A stretch of 32,615 bases of DNA from an uncultured Anaerococcus sp. (GTDB lineage: Bacteria; Bacillota_A; Clostridia; Tissierellales; Peptoniphilaceae): positions 1 through 32,615 of the forward strand of contig CABTWT010000002.1 of the NCBI GenBank assembly GCA_902488555.1, given 5' to 3'. The first letter of the stretch is position 1; every line of letters begins with the position of its first letter. The position numbers were made by a program, and so were the translations under genes. The notes beneath the pieces were generated by a model. The model was not told where the DNA came from and made no database searches. It saw only the letters and a program-made list of their open reading frames with translations. This document shows, piece after piece, positions 8,096-15,832 of this stretch.

Positions 8096-8122
8096 TTAGC
8101 AGTTAGTCTATCAGAGTGCTAA
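8096..8122 (+). promoter_or_regulatory. CIRCE element (HrcA operator) upstream of htpG
   Basis: TTAGCAGTT-N9-GAGTGCTAA matches the CIRCE consensus TTAGCACTC-N9-GAGTGCTAA at 16 of 18 positions, with exactly the canonical 9-bp spacer. The right arm abuts the AAGGAGG ribosome binding site (8121-8127). HrcA binding here would block transcription just past the -10. Confidence 0.9.
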
Positions 8123-8131
8123 GGAGGTTAT

Positions 8132-9970
8132 ATGAAACAAGAATTCAAGGCTGAAGCAAAAAAAGTTATGGATTTGATGATCAACTCAATCTATACCAAC
8201 AAAGAAATATTTTTAAGAGAGTTGATATCAAATGCTTCAGACGCACTAGATAAAATATATTACAAGGATTTAAAATCTGACAAAGAAACAAACAAGGAAG
8301 ATTATTATATAGAAATTATTCCAAATAGTGAAAATAGAACACTTACAGTTTACGATACTGGTATTGGAATGAATGAAGAAGATTTGAAAGAAAACTTGGG
8401 AACTATAGCAAAATCTGGCACCCAAAGTTTTAAAGAAACTGTTGAGAATTCTGATATTAAGGATTTGATCGGTCAATTTGGTGTAGGATTTTATTCTGCC
8501 TTTATGGTAGCTGATAAGATTATAGTAAGATCCAAGAAATATGGCGAAGATAAGGCCTATGAGTGGGTAAGTGAAAATGCTGATGGTTTTGAAATTTCTG
8601 AAATAGAAAAAGAAAATCACGGTACAGAAATCATCCTTTTCCTAAAAGAAAATACTGAAGATGAAAATTATGACGATTATCTTGACCAATTTAGGATTAA
8701 GAACCTTATAAGCAAGTATTCCAACTACATCAGGTATCCAATCAAGATGGAAGTTAATAAAACAAGACCTGCTCCTGATTCTACAGATGATGAGCCAAAA
8801 TATGAAGATTATAAAGACTATGATATTCTAAATTCTGAAACTCCAATCTGGAAGAAAAATAAGAATGACCTAAAAGATGAGGACTATATCAATTTCTACC
8901 AAGACCAACATTTTGGCTTTGATGAACCACTTTCTTGGCTACACCTTAAGGTAGAGGGCATGGTCGAGTTTAAGTCTATTATATACATTCCTAAAAAAGC
9001 TCCTTTTGATTATTATTCAAAGGACTATCAAAAGGGTCTACAGCTTTATACTCACGGTGTAAAGATTATGGATAGAAGCGAAGACCTTATTGATGATGCA
9101 TATTCTTTTGCAAAGGGTGTTGTTGAAAGTGACGATCTAACCCTAAATATATCAAGGGAAACCTTACAACAAGATAGGCAGCTTAGGGTTATTTCTAGAC
9201 AAATCAACAAGAAAATCAACGCTCATCTTCTTGAAATGATGGGAAAAGAGCCAAAAAAATACGAAGAATTCTTCAAAGAATTTGGCAACAATATAAAAGT
9301 AGCAATCTATGAATCCTTTGGGGCTAAGAAAGAAGACTTAGAAGACCTACTTTTATTCTATTCAAAAAATGAAGATAAGCTTATATCACTAAAGACCTAC
9401 AAGGAAAATATGAAATCAACTGATGAAAATATCTTGTATGCCACAGGTGATTCAATAGAAAAAATCAAGAATTCTCCAGCCATATCAATGGTAGAAGATG
9501 GTAGAGATGTCCTACTTTTAGATCAAAGCATTGACGAATTCCTAATAAGGATGCTTGATGATTATCAAGGACTTAAGTTTAAGTCTATAGCAGAAGAAGA
9601 TGAAAAGACAGAAGAAAATACAGATGACAAGGACTTAGTAGAAAAGTTGCTAAAAGATTTGTCAGATGATGTGGTTGACATCAAGTTTACAGACAAGCTA
9701 GAAGATGTACCAGCTATGATCAAACAAAGAGGAGATATCTCAATTGAGATGGAAAAAGCTCTCAAAAATCAAGTAAATGCACCAGAGATTAAGGCTGAAA
9801 AAGTTCTAGAAATCGGCAAAAACACCAAGGCTTATGAACTTCTACAAAATGCAAAAGATGATGAGCAAAAAGAGATAGTAAATCTCTTGCTAGACCAAGC
9901 GAAACTAATCGAAGGCCTAGAAATTGAAGATCCAGTAGAATTTACGAAAAATATTTGGAAACTTATTTAG
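8132..9970 (+). CDS. htpG: Molecular chaperone HtpG (Hsp90)
   Basis: This is the ATP-dependent cytoplasmic chaperone of the Hsp90 family, 612 aa, full length. The N-terminal GHKL ATPase domain shows LISNASDALDKI, YDTGIGMN and LIGQFGVGFYSAFMVADK (about residues 112-129). The middle domain carries the catalytic-loop segment NISRETLQQDRQL. A Lys/Glu-rich C-terminal dimerisation region completes the protein. AAGGAGG precedes the ATG at 4 bases. A CIRCE operator overlaps the promoter, so repression by HrcA and heat induction are expected. That differs from B. subtilis, where htpG is in class III and lacks CIRCE. An aminopeptidase gene follows 8 bases later, suggesting that chaperone and peptidase are made together. 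Confidence 0.97.
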   Translation: MKQEFKAEAKKVMDLMINSIYTNKEIFLRELISNASDALDKIYYKDLKSDKETNKEDYYIEIIPNSENRTLTVYDTGIGMNEEDLKENLGTIAKSGTQSFKETVENSDIKDLIGQFGVGFYSAFMVADKIIVRSKKYGEDKAYEWVSENADGFEISEIEKENHGTEIILFLKENTEDENYDDYLDQFRIKNLISKYSNYIRYPIKMEVNKTRPAPDSTDDEPKYEDYKDYDILNSETPIWKKNKNDLKDEDYINFYQDQHFGFDEPLSWLHLKVEGMVEFKSIIYIPKKAPFDYYSKDYQKGLQLYTHGVKIMDRSEDLIDDAYSFAKGVVESDDLTLNISRETLQQDRQLRVISRQINKKINAHLLEMMGKEPKKYEEFFKEFGNNIKVAIYESFGAKKEDLEDLLLFYSKNEDKLISLKTYKENMKSTDENILYATGDSIEKIKNSPAISMVEDGRDVLLLDQSIDEFLIRMLDDYQGLKFKSIAEEDEKTEENTDDKDLVEKLLKDLSDDVVDIKFTDKLEDVPAMIKQRGDISIEMEKALKNQVNAPEIKAEKVLEIGKNTKAYELLQNAKDDEQKEIVNLLLDQAKLIEGLEIEDPVEFTKNIWKLI

Positions 9971-9978
9971 GGGGAAAT

Positions 9979-11361
9979 ATGGAATACAAAAGAAAAAATA
10001 TATGGCTAAATATTGACGATGAGCAACAAAATGAACTTGAAGAAATATCAAAAGATTATATCAACTTTCTAAACACAGCTAAAACAGAAAGACTTGCCGC
10101 CAAAGAAATCATCAGACGAGCTAAAGAGAAGGGCTTTGTGGACATTAATGAAAAAATTGCAGCAAAAAGTCTAAAAGTAGGTGATAAGGTCTACGCCTTA
10201 AACAAAAACAAAGGAGTTGCTTTATTTGTAATAGGTAGCGAAGATATAGAAAATGGTATGGCTATAGTAGGAGCTCACACAGATAGCCCAAGGCTTGACC
10301 TTAAGCCAGTTCCTCTTTCTGAAGATTCAAACCTAGCATATTTTAAGACTCACTACTATGGGGGAGTCAAAAAATACCAATGGACAACTATTCCACTAGA
10401 ACTTCATGGGGTAATATATACAAAAGATGGTGAAAAGTTAGAAATTTCAATAGGTGATAAGGATGACGAACCAGTATTTACAATATCAGAGCTTCTAATC
10501 CACCTATCAAGAAAACTAATGGATAAATCTGCCAGAGAAGTTATAGAAGGCGAACAATTAAAAATCTTAGTTGGTTCAATCCCATTAAAAGATGAATCTG
10601 ACAACCCTGTTAAGAAAAATATCCTAAAAATCCTAAATGAAAAATATGGCATAATTGAAGAAGACTTCATAACAGCAGAATTTGAAGCTATTCCTGCTAT
10701 CAAGGCAAGAAATGCTGGACTTGACAACTCTATGATAATTGGCCACGGACACGATGATAGAGTTTGCTCATACTCAGCCTTAAATGCAATATTAAGTATC
10801 GAAAATCCAAAGAAAACCCTAGTAGGGCTCTTTGTAGATAAGGAAGAAATTGGTTCTACAGGAGCTACAGGCATGGGCTCACACTTCTTTGAAAATACAG
10901 TCCTTGAGCTATTAAATATAGATGATAAGGCTAATCTAATTTCCCTAAAACGTGCTCTAGCTAATTCAAAAGTACTTTCTGCAGACGTGACAGCAGCCTA
11001 TGATCCAAACTTTAAGGATGTGTCAGAGCTTGATAACTCTGCCCAAATTGGATGCGGAGTAGCCCTTACAAAATACACAGGTTCTGGTGGAAAGGGTGGA
11101 AGTAACGATGCCAATGCAGAATACTTGCAAGAAGTAAGAGTTGCTTTTGATATGGAAGATGTAATTTATCAAACAGGTGAACTTGGCGCAGTAGATGCAG
11201 GTGGTGGCGGTACAATTGCCTATATACTTGCAGAATACAATATGGATGTAGTTGACTGCGGTACTCCAGTTGTGTCAATGCACGCTCCAACAGAATTGAT
11301 TTCAAAGGCTGATTTATACTCTACTTGCAAGGCCTATAAAGCCTTTTACGAAAATATTTGA
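9979..11361 (+). CDS. M18 family metallo-aminopeptidase (second, ApeA-like subgroup)
   Basis: This 460-aa cytoplasmic zinc aminopeptidase has motifs GAHTDSPRLDLKP (H100, D102), HDDRVCSYSALNA, VDKEEIGSTGATGM, SADVTAAYDPN and VSMHAPTELIS. A long Gly-rich stretch (TGSGGKGGSNDANAEY) is typical of the bacterial branch, distinct from the protein encoded at 806. An upstream in-frame ATG at 9955 lies inside htpG and lacks an SD, whereas the ATG at 9979 has AGGGGG 6 bases before it, so I choose 9979. It follows htpG by 8 bases, so it probably shares the CIRCE-controlled transcript. Its role may be to recycle peptides released during stress; that is inference. Confidence 0.93.
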   Translation: MEYKRKNIWLNIDDEQQNELEEISKDYINFLNTAKTERLAAKEIIRRAKEKGFVDINEKIAAKSLKVGDKVYALNKNKGVALFVIGSEDIENGMAIVGAHTDSPRLDLKPVPLSEDSNLAYFKTHYYGGVKKYQWTTIPLELHGVIYTKDGEKLEISIGDKDDEPVFTISELLIHLSRKLMDKSAREVIEGEQLKILVGSIPLKDESDNPVKKNILKILNEKYGIIEEDFITAEFEAIPAIKARNAGLDNSMIIGHGHDDRVCSYSALNAILSIENPKKTLVGLFVDKEEIGSTGATGMGSHFFENTVLELLNIDDKANLISLKRALANSKVLSADVTAAYDPNFKDVSELDNSAQIGCGVALTKYTGSGGKGGSNDANAEYLQEVRVAFDMEDVIYQTGELGAVDAGGGGTIAYILAEYNMDVVDCGTPVVSMHAPTELISKADLYSTCKAYKAFYENI

Positions 11362-11385
11362 CAAGGTTATCTAAACTAGTATAAT
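11358..11385 (+). promoter_or_regulatory. veg promoter P1
   Basis: Consensus TTGACA (11358-11363), a 16-bp spacer and consensus TATAAT (11380-11385). The -35 overlaps the TGA stop of the aminopeptidase gene. Confidence 0.85.
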
Positions 11386-11395
11386 ATATGCATTT

Positions 11396-11424
11396 TTGAC
11401 ATTTTGCCCTCTATGAAGTATAAT
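11396..11424 (+). promoter_or_regulatory. veg promoter P2
   Basis: Consensus TTGACA (11396-11401), a 17-bp spacer and consensus TATAAT (11419-11424), 32 bases before the veg start. This is a perfect-consensus SigA promoter. Confidence 0.93.
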
Positions 11425-11455
11425 ATATATTAGTATTAAATGAGAGGATGATTAG

Positions 11456-11695
11456 ATGGAGCAAAGGTCAGTAAATGATATCAGAAAAGAAGTTAAAAAC
11501 AGTATTGGCAAGGAAGTAATTCTTAAGGCTGATATGGGCAGAAAACGCATCAAAACCAAAACTGGTGTCATTGTAGATGCATTCCCTAGCGTTTTTACTG
11601 TAAAAGTTAACAACGATTTTGACGTAGAGAGAACAGTTTCATATTCTTATTCAGATATTTTAACATCAACTGTTGAGCTATTGAGTGCAGAATAG
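11456..11695 (+). CDS. veg: Veg family protein
   Basis: This 79-aa protein matches the Veg (DUF1021) family of low-GC Gram-positives: SVNDIRKEVKNSIGKEVILKAD, then RKRIKTKTGVIVDAFPSVFTVK and a C-terminal SYSYSDILTSTVEL. In B. subtilis Veg is a highly expressed small protein that promotes biofilm formation by acting on SinR; whether that applies here is unknown. GAGAGGA precedes the start by about 8 bases. Two tandem near-perfect promoters fit the strong expression known for veg. A terminator follows. Confidence 0.95.
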   Translation: MEQRSVNDIRKEVKNSIGKEVILKADMGRKRIKTKTGVIVDAFPSVFTVKVNNDFDVERTVSYSYSDILTSTVELLSAE

Positions 11696-11724
11696 AAAGC
11701 TGATTTGAAAGAAAATATAAAATT

Positions 11725-11783
11725 AACCGACAATAATGTTGGTTCATTTACCAGAGCTATATTAGTATGGGCTCTGGTTTTTT
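11725..11783 (+). terminator. Terminator region downstream of veg
   Basis: A first hairpin, AACCGACA/TGTTGGTT (11725-11744), has one G-T pair. The main terminator follows: ACCAGAGC (11750-11757) pairs with GCTCTGGT (11771-11778) and runs into TTTTTT. Confidence 0.85.
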
Positions 11784-11798
11784 GTTGGAATTTTACAT

Positions 11799-11833
11799 AA
11801 AAAAACCAGAAAAAGTATAAAACTAATTCTGGT
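11799..11833 (-). terminator. Terminator of asnA
   Basis: On the minus strand ACCAGAA (from 11827-11833) pairs with TTCTGGT (from 11805-11811), followed by a run of seven T residues (complement of A at 11799-11805). Confidence 0.8.
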
Positions 11834-11851
11834 ATAATTTATCCAGGTATT

Positions 11852-12865
11852 TTATAGTAGATATATGCCCTTATTTTCTAGAGCTTTTCTGTGTTGGTCT
11901 GGCCAGTAGGATACTTGGACTTCTCCTATGTGGGCCTTTTGTAAGAAGAACATACATAGCCTAGATTGGCCGATACCTCCACCTACAGTCAGTGGTAGCT
12001 TACCTTCTATTAGCATCCTATGGTATTCGTATTTTAGTCTTTCTAGGTTATTTGATAGTTTTAATTGCTCGTTTAACCTATGTGGATCAACTCTGATACC
12101 CATTGATGATAGCTCTAGTTGGTCATCTAGGACTGGGTTATATACTATTATGTCACCATTTAGTAGCCAATCGTCGTAGTCTGGGGCACGGTTGTCGTGT
12201 TTTTGGCCGTTTGACAGCTTGCCACCTATTTGCATCAAAAATATTGCCCCGTATTCTTTGGCAGCAAGCCTTTCTCTTTCGGTTGCATCCTCGACTTCAG
12301 GATATTTTTGTAGTAATTCTTCTGTAGTTATGAAAGTTATTTGATCCTTTAAAAGCTTGTGCCTATCTGGAATAAGTGTAGATAAGTATTCATCTAGGGA
12401 CTTTAGGGTCCTATATATTACTTCCACTATTTCTTTTAAGTATATTTCGTTTCGATCTTCTTTATTTATGATAAGTTCCCAGTCCCATTGGTCTACATAA
12501 AATGAATGGGTATTGTCAGGAACTTCGCAACGTCTGATGGCGTTCATATCTGTGTATAGGCCTTCGTGAACTTTGAAGTCATATTTTTTTAGGGCATATC
12601 TTTTCCATTTGGCTAGGGAGTGGACTATCTCTAGTTCTTCCTTATCAGCATTTGGTACTTCAAAGATTACAGGCCCTTCGTGGCCGTTTAGGTTGTCATT
12701 TAGCCCAGATTCCGTTGATACAAAAAGTGGAGCACTGACCCTTTTTAGGTTCAAATTGTTTGCTAAGTTTATTTGAAAATAATCTTTTATTTCTTTTATT
12801 AATAGTTGGGTGGTATATAAGTCTTTGTTTGATTTATATCCATCCGGAAAAATTACTTGTGTCAT
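11852..12865 (-). CDS. asnA: Aspartate--ammonia ligase (asparagine synthetase A)
   Basis: AsnA makes asparagine from aspartate, ammonia and ATP in the cytoplasm. The 337-aa length is normal for AsnA, and the fold is class II aminoacyl-tRNA-synthetase-like. Recognised family segments are RVSAPLFVSTESGLNDNLNG near residue 42-61, FYVDQWDWELII, ITFITTEELLQKYP, GGKLSNGQKHDNRAPDYDDW, and the C-terminal GGGIGQSRLCMFFLQKAHIGE with its class II motif 3-like Arg. GAGG lies about 6 bases before the ATG. A near-consensus promoter is upstream and a terminator follows. It is monocistronic and divergent from the pst operon. Confidence 0.97.
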   Translation of the reverse strand: MTQVIFPDGYKSNKDLYTTQLLIKEIKDYFQINLANNLNLKRVSAPLFVSTESGLNDNLNGHEGPVIFEVPNADKEELEIVHSLAKWKRYALKKYDFKVHEGLYTDMNAIRRCEVPDNTHSFYVDQWDWELIINKEDRNEIYLKEIVEVIYRTLKSLDEYLSTLIPDRHKLLKDQITFITTEELLQKYPEVEDATERERLAAKEYGAIFLMQIGGKLSNGQKHDNRAPDYDDWLLNGDIIVYNPVLDDQLELSSMGIRVDPHRLNEQLKLSNNLERLKYEYHRMLIEGKLPLTVGGGIGQSRLCMFFLQKAHIGEVQVSYWPDQHRKALENKGIYLL

Positions 12866-12899
12866 TATTGCCTCTTATCTAATTATTCATTATTTATAA

Positions 12900-12927
12900 A
12901 TTATAATTTTATATGAGCCTATGTCAA
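12900..12927 (-). promoter_or_regulatory. SigA-type promoter for asnA
   Basis: The minus strand carries consensus TTGACA (12922-12927) and TATAAT (12900-12905) with a 16-bp spacer, about 34 bases before the ATG. Confidence 0.88.
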
Positions 12928-13026
12928 GCTTGAAAAGTTAGTGTGATAAAGAGTTTATTTCTATTAGAAGTGGGTAAAGTACTAATGTAGTTAGGAATAT
13001 TAGATTTTTAGCCATAAATTTATGAT

Positions 13027-13065
13027 TTTACATAAATTTTACAAAGGCTTTAACTAATCTTAATT
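13027..13065 (+). promoter_or_regulatory. Pho box: four direct repeats upstream of pstS
   Basis: Four hexamers recur every 11 bases: TTTACA (13027-13032), TTTACA (13038-13043), TTTAAC (13049-13054) and TTAATT (13060-13065). This is the TT(A/T)ACA-N5 pattern bound by PhoP in Bacillus. With a -10 at TACACT (13075-13080), the repeats would span about -60 to -22, the usual position for PhoP activation, and there is no good -35. The phoP gene lies in the operon it would control. Confidence 0.85.
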
Positions 13066-13074
13066 ATCTTCCTG

Positions 13075-13080
13075 TACACT
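13075..13080 (+). promoter_or_regulatory. Probable -10 of the pst operon promoter
   Basis: TACACT lies 10 bases after the last Pho repeat, with no recognisable -35 hexamer, as expected of an activator-dependent promoter. Confidence 0.5.
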
Positions 13081-13122
13081 ACTTAAGAAAACAAAATTAT
13101 ACAAACTATAAGGAGATTTTTC

Positions 13123-14121
13123 ATGACACTTAAAAATTCAAAAATAATTGCAGCAGCTTTATCCCTAGGATTAGTATTGTCTGCATGTGGTAACAACGCA
13201 GCTGAAAACAAAACAGAAGAGCCAGCTGCAACAACAGAAGAAAATAAAGAAGCTGATAAAACTGAAGAAACAAAAACAGAAGAACCTGCTGAAGAAGACA
13301 AAAAAGAAGAGGAAACAAAAGATACTGCTGACCAAGCAGACTATGACTTCTCAGTAATCTCAAGAGAAGAAGGTTCAGGTACAAGAGGAGCTTTCATCGA
13401 ACTTGTTGGTCTTGAAGAAGAAGCAGCAGATGGCACAAAAGAAGACAAAACAACAGTTGATGCTGTAGTTCAAAACTCTACAAACGGTGTAATGACATCA
13501 GTAGCTCAAGATCCAAATGCTATCGGCTATATTTCTCTTGGTTCACTTAACGATACAGTTAAAGCTGTAAAAGTAGAAGGCGTTGAAGCAACAGAAGAAA
13601 ACATTGTAAATGGTTCATACAAAATTTCTAGACCATTTAACCTTGCTTACAAAGAAGACAAACTAAACGATATTTCAAAAGACTTCTTAGCTTACTGCCT
13701 ATCAACAGAAGCTCAAGAAATTGTTAAAGAAGAAGGCTATGTACCTCTAAGCGATACTAAAGCTTACGAAGGAGCTGAAGGTTTAAGTGGAAGTATAACA
13801 GTTGCTGGTTCTACATCAGTTACTCCATTAATGGAAAAATTCATCGAAGCTTACAAGGCTCTTAATCCAGATGTACAAATTGACCTACAATCTACAGGAT
13901 CATCTGCAGGTATTGAAGCAGTAATCGACGAATCAGCAGACATTGCTATGGCTTCAAGAGAACTTAAAGATGAAGAAAAAGAACAACTTAAACCAGAAGT
14001 TATTGCAACAGACGGTATTGCAGTAGTTGTTAATACTGAAAGTAAAGTTGAAGATTTAACAGTTGAACAACTAAGACAAATCTTCGCTGGAGAAATTAAA
14101 AATACTGGAGATTTAAAATAA
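13123..14121 (+). CDS. pstS: Phosphate-binding lipoprotein PstS, circularly permuted
   Basis: This is the phosphate receptor of the Pst importer, 332 aa. A lipoprotein signal with lipobox VLSAC (Cys22) is followed by a Glu/Lys/Thr-rich linker (about 24-70). The order of the PstS halves is then reversed. Residues 76-210 carry what is normally the C-terminal half: SVISREEGSGTRGAF with R81, S85, G86 and T87, then NAIGYISLGSL, and EGYVPLSD. Residues 221-332 carry what is normally the N-terminal half: SGSITVAGSTSVTPLMEKF, STGSSAGIEAVIDESADIAM, DGIAVVVN and LRQIFAGEIKN. The cut falls in the loop after the FAGEI-N segment. AAGGAG precedes the start, a Pho box lies upstream, and pstC starts 3 bases after the stop, so nothing is missing at either end. 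All expected ligand-loop motifs are present. Confidence 0.93.
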   Translation: MTLKNSKIIAAALSLGLVLSACGNNAAENKTEEPAATTEENKEADKTEETKTEEPAEEDKKEEETKDTADQADYDFSVISREEGSGTRGAFIELVGLEEEAADGTKEDKTTVDAVVQNSTNGVMTSVAQDPNAIGYISLGSLNDTVKAVKVEGVEATEENIVNGSYKISRPFNLAYKEDKLNDISKDFLAYCLSTEAQEIVKEEGYVPLSDTKAYEGAEGLSGSITVAGSTSVTPLMEKFIEAYKALNPDVQIDLQSTGSSAGIEAVIDESADIAMASRELKDEEKEQLKPEVIATDGIAVVVNTESKVEDLTVEQLRQIFAGEIKNTGDLK

Positions 14122-14124
14122 TAA

Positions 14125-14985
14125 ATGAAAAACTTTAAGGAAAGATTTGGAGAAATCATATTCCTTATATCAGCAGCAATGTCCGTAATACTTATTTTAT
14201 TGATTATATTCTTTATCTTTAGATCAGGAATAAAATTCGTAAGTAAATACGGACTTGTTCCATTTATAACGGGTTCTAAATGGGCCCCAACAGCAAAGCC
14301 TGCTAGCTTTGGAATATTTCCTATGATAGTAGGCTCTATTATAGTAACACTAGTGTCAACTCTTATAGCCCTTCCTTTTGGCCTAGCTGTTTCTATATAT
14401 ATGGCATATTATGCTGGTAAAAGTTATGGATTTCTAAAATCATTAATCAATTTAATGGCAGCTATTCCTTCAGTAGTATATGGTTTCTTTGCTATGGTCG
14501 TGCTTGCACCAATTATAGGAAAGATGTTCCGTGCACCACAGTACAATATGCTTACAGCATCTATACTACTTAGTATCATGATTTTGCCTACAATGGTAAA
14601 TATTTCAGAGAACTCTCTTCGTCAAGTACCAAAAACTTTTTATACAGGTTCCCTTGCACTAGGAGCAACAAAAGAAGAAACTATCCACCAAGTTATGATT
14701 CCATACGCAAAAAGTGGTATTTTCTCTTCTATAATCCTTGCCATAGGACGTGCTATAGGTGAAACAATGGCTGTGTATCTAGTAATAGGTAACCAACCAA
14801 GGATGCCTGGCTCTATCTTAGAAGGAGCTAGAACTCTTACAACAAACATAGTTTTGGAAATGGGCTACGCATCAGGTATGCATAGAGAATCACTAATTGC
14901 TACAGGTATGGTGCTATTCTTCTTCATATTAATAATAAATATCTTATTTAATATTATAAGAGATAAGAATGAAAGTAAACTATAA
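14125..14985 (+). CDS. pstC: Phosphate ABC transporter permease PstC
   Basis: This is one of the two membrane subunits of the Pst phosphate importer, 286 aa with about six membrane helices. Helix 1 is near residues 10-32 (IIFLISAAMSVILILLIIFF). The conserved PstC segments GSKWAPTAKPASFGIFPMI, AAIPSVVYGFFAMVVLAPI and the cytoplasmic EAA-like loop SLALGATKEETIHQVMIPYA (about 174-193) are present, then AIGRAIGETMAVYLVIGN. It starts 3 bases after the pstS stop; the GGAG at the pstS end (about 14 bases upstream) and translational coupling probably drive initiation. It pairs with PstA, encoded next. Confidence 0.95.
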   Translation: MKNFKERFGEIIFLISAAMSVILILLIIFFIFRSGIKFVSKYGLVPFITGSKWAPTAKPASFGIFPMIVGSIIVTLVSTLIALPFGLAVSIYMAYYAGKSYGFLKSLINLMAAIPSVVYGFFAMVVLAPIIGKMFRAPQYNMLTASILLSIMILPTMVNISENSLRQVPKTFYTGSLALGATKEETIHQVMIPYAKSGIFSSIILAIGRAIGETMAVYLVIGNQPRMPGSILEGARTLTTNIVLEMGYASGMHRESLIATGMVLFFFILIINILFNIIRDKNESKL

Positions 14986-15007
14986 TTATGAAACTAAGGA
15001 GTAAAAT

Positions 15008-15820
15008 ATGACAAAACCATATAAAATTTTTGTAATGTTATTTACTTTTTTGGCATATGCTTTTAGTGGAATAATCATAGCTTATATTTTAATCCAAGGT
15101 ATTCCAAATATATCACCTGGATTATTTGAATGGCAATACACATCAGAAAATGTTTCCATTATGCCGGCATTAGTAACGACATTATTTACGATAATTTTAA
15201 CATTATTAATTACACTACCAATGGGTATATTTACAGCAGTATACCTATCAAATTATGCAAAAAACAAACGCTTTATAAAAGCAGTAAGATTTTCTACAGA
15301 AATCTTATCATCAATCCCATCAATTGTTTATGGTCTTTTCGGTTACTTATTCTTTGTAAGTGGAGTAAACATGGGGCTTGGAATGGGATATTCCTTGATC
15401 GCAGGTTGCTTAACAATTGCAATTATGATATTACCTACGATTATTAGAACTACAGAAGAAGCGATTAATACAGTAAACCCACTACAAGCTCATGCATCTC
15501 TTGCCCTAGGAGCTACAAAAATTCAAACAATATTTAAAGTAGTGATACCAGAGGCTATGGATGGTATCTTGGGTGGAATATTTCTTGCAACAGGTAGGAT
15601 TGTAGGAGAATCAGCAGCCCTTATTTATACGATGGGAACCCAACCTTCTGTACCAACCAGCCTCAAAAACTCCGGTAGAACACTGGCTATACACATGTAT
15701 ATGCTTTCTTCAGAAGGTTTCCACGTTAATGAAGCTTACGCAACAGCAGTATTACTGCTAATTTTCGTAATTGTAATCAACTGGATATCAGGTAGAATTA
15801 CAAAAGAATTAGTTAAATAA
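15008..15820 (+). CDS. pstA: Phosphate ABC transporter permease PstA
   Basis: This is the second membrane subunit of the Pst importer, 270 aa with about six helices. Family landmarks are PALVTTLFTIILTLLITLPM, the STEILSSIPSIVYGLFGYLFF segment, the coupling loop ASLALGATKIQTIFKVVIPEA (about 164-184) and ATGRIVGESAALIYTMG. AAGGAG lies 6 bases before the ATG, and 22 bases separate it from pstC. It is shorter at the N-terminus than enterobacterial PstA but typical of Firmicutes. Confidence 0.95.
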   Translation: MTKPYKIFVMLFTFLAYAFSGIIIAYILIQGIPNISPGLFEWQYTSENVSIMPALVTTLFTIILTLLITLPMGIFTAVYLSNYAKNKRFIKAVRFSTEILSSIPSIVYGLFGYLFFVSGVNMGLGMGYSLIAGCLTIAIMILPTIIRTTEEAINTVNPLQAHASLALGATKIQTIFKVVIPEAMDGILGGIFLATGRIVGESAALIYTMGTQPSVPTSLKNSGRTLAIHMYMLSSEGFHVNEAYATAVLLLIFVIVINWISGRITKELVK

Positions 15821-15832
15821 TAGGAGAATTAA

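Noticed and set aside
9955..9978. Upstream start for the second aminopeptidase
   Set aside because: It overlaps the end of htpG without an SD, while AGGGGG precedes the ATG at 9979.
10404..10874. 156-aa minus-strand open frame opposite the second aminopeptidase
   Set aside because: Antisense shadow of a conserved coding sequence, with no family resemblance.
13123..14121. pstS as a truncated gene or one half of a broken tandem pair
   Set aside because: Both halves of the PstS domain are present once, in frame, with signal peptide, SD and flanking operon intact, so a permutation explains it better.
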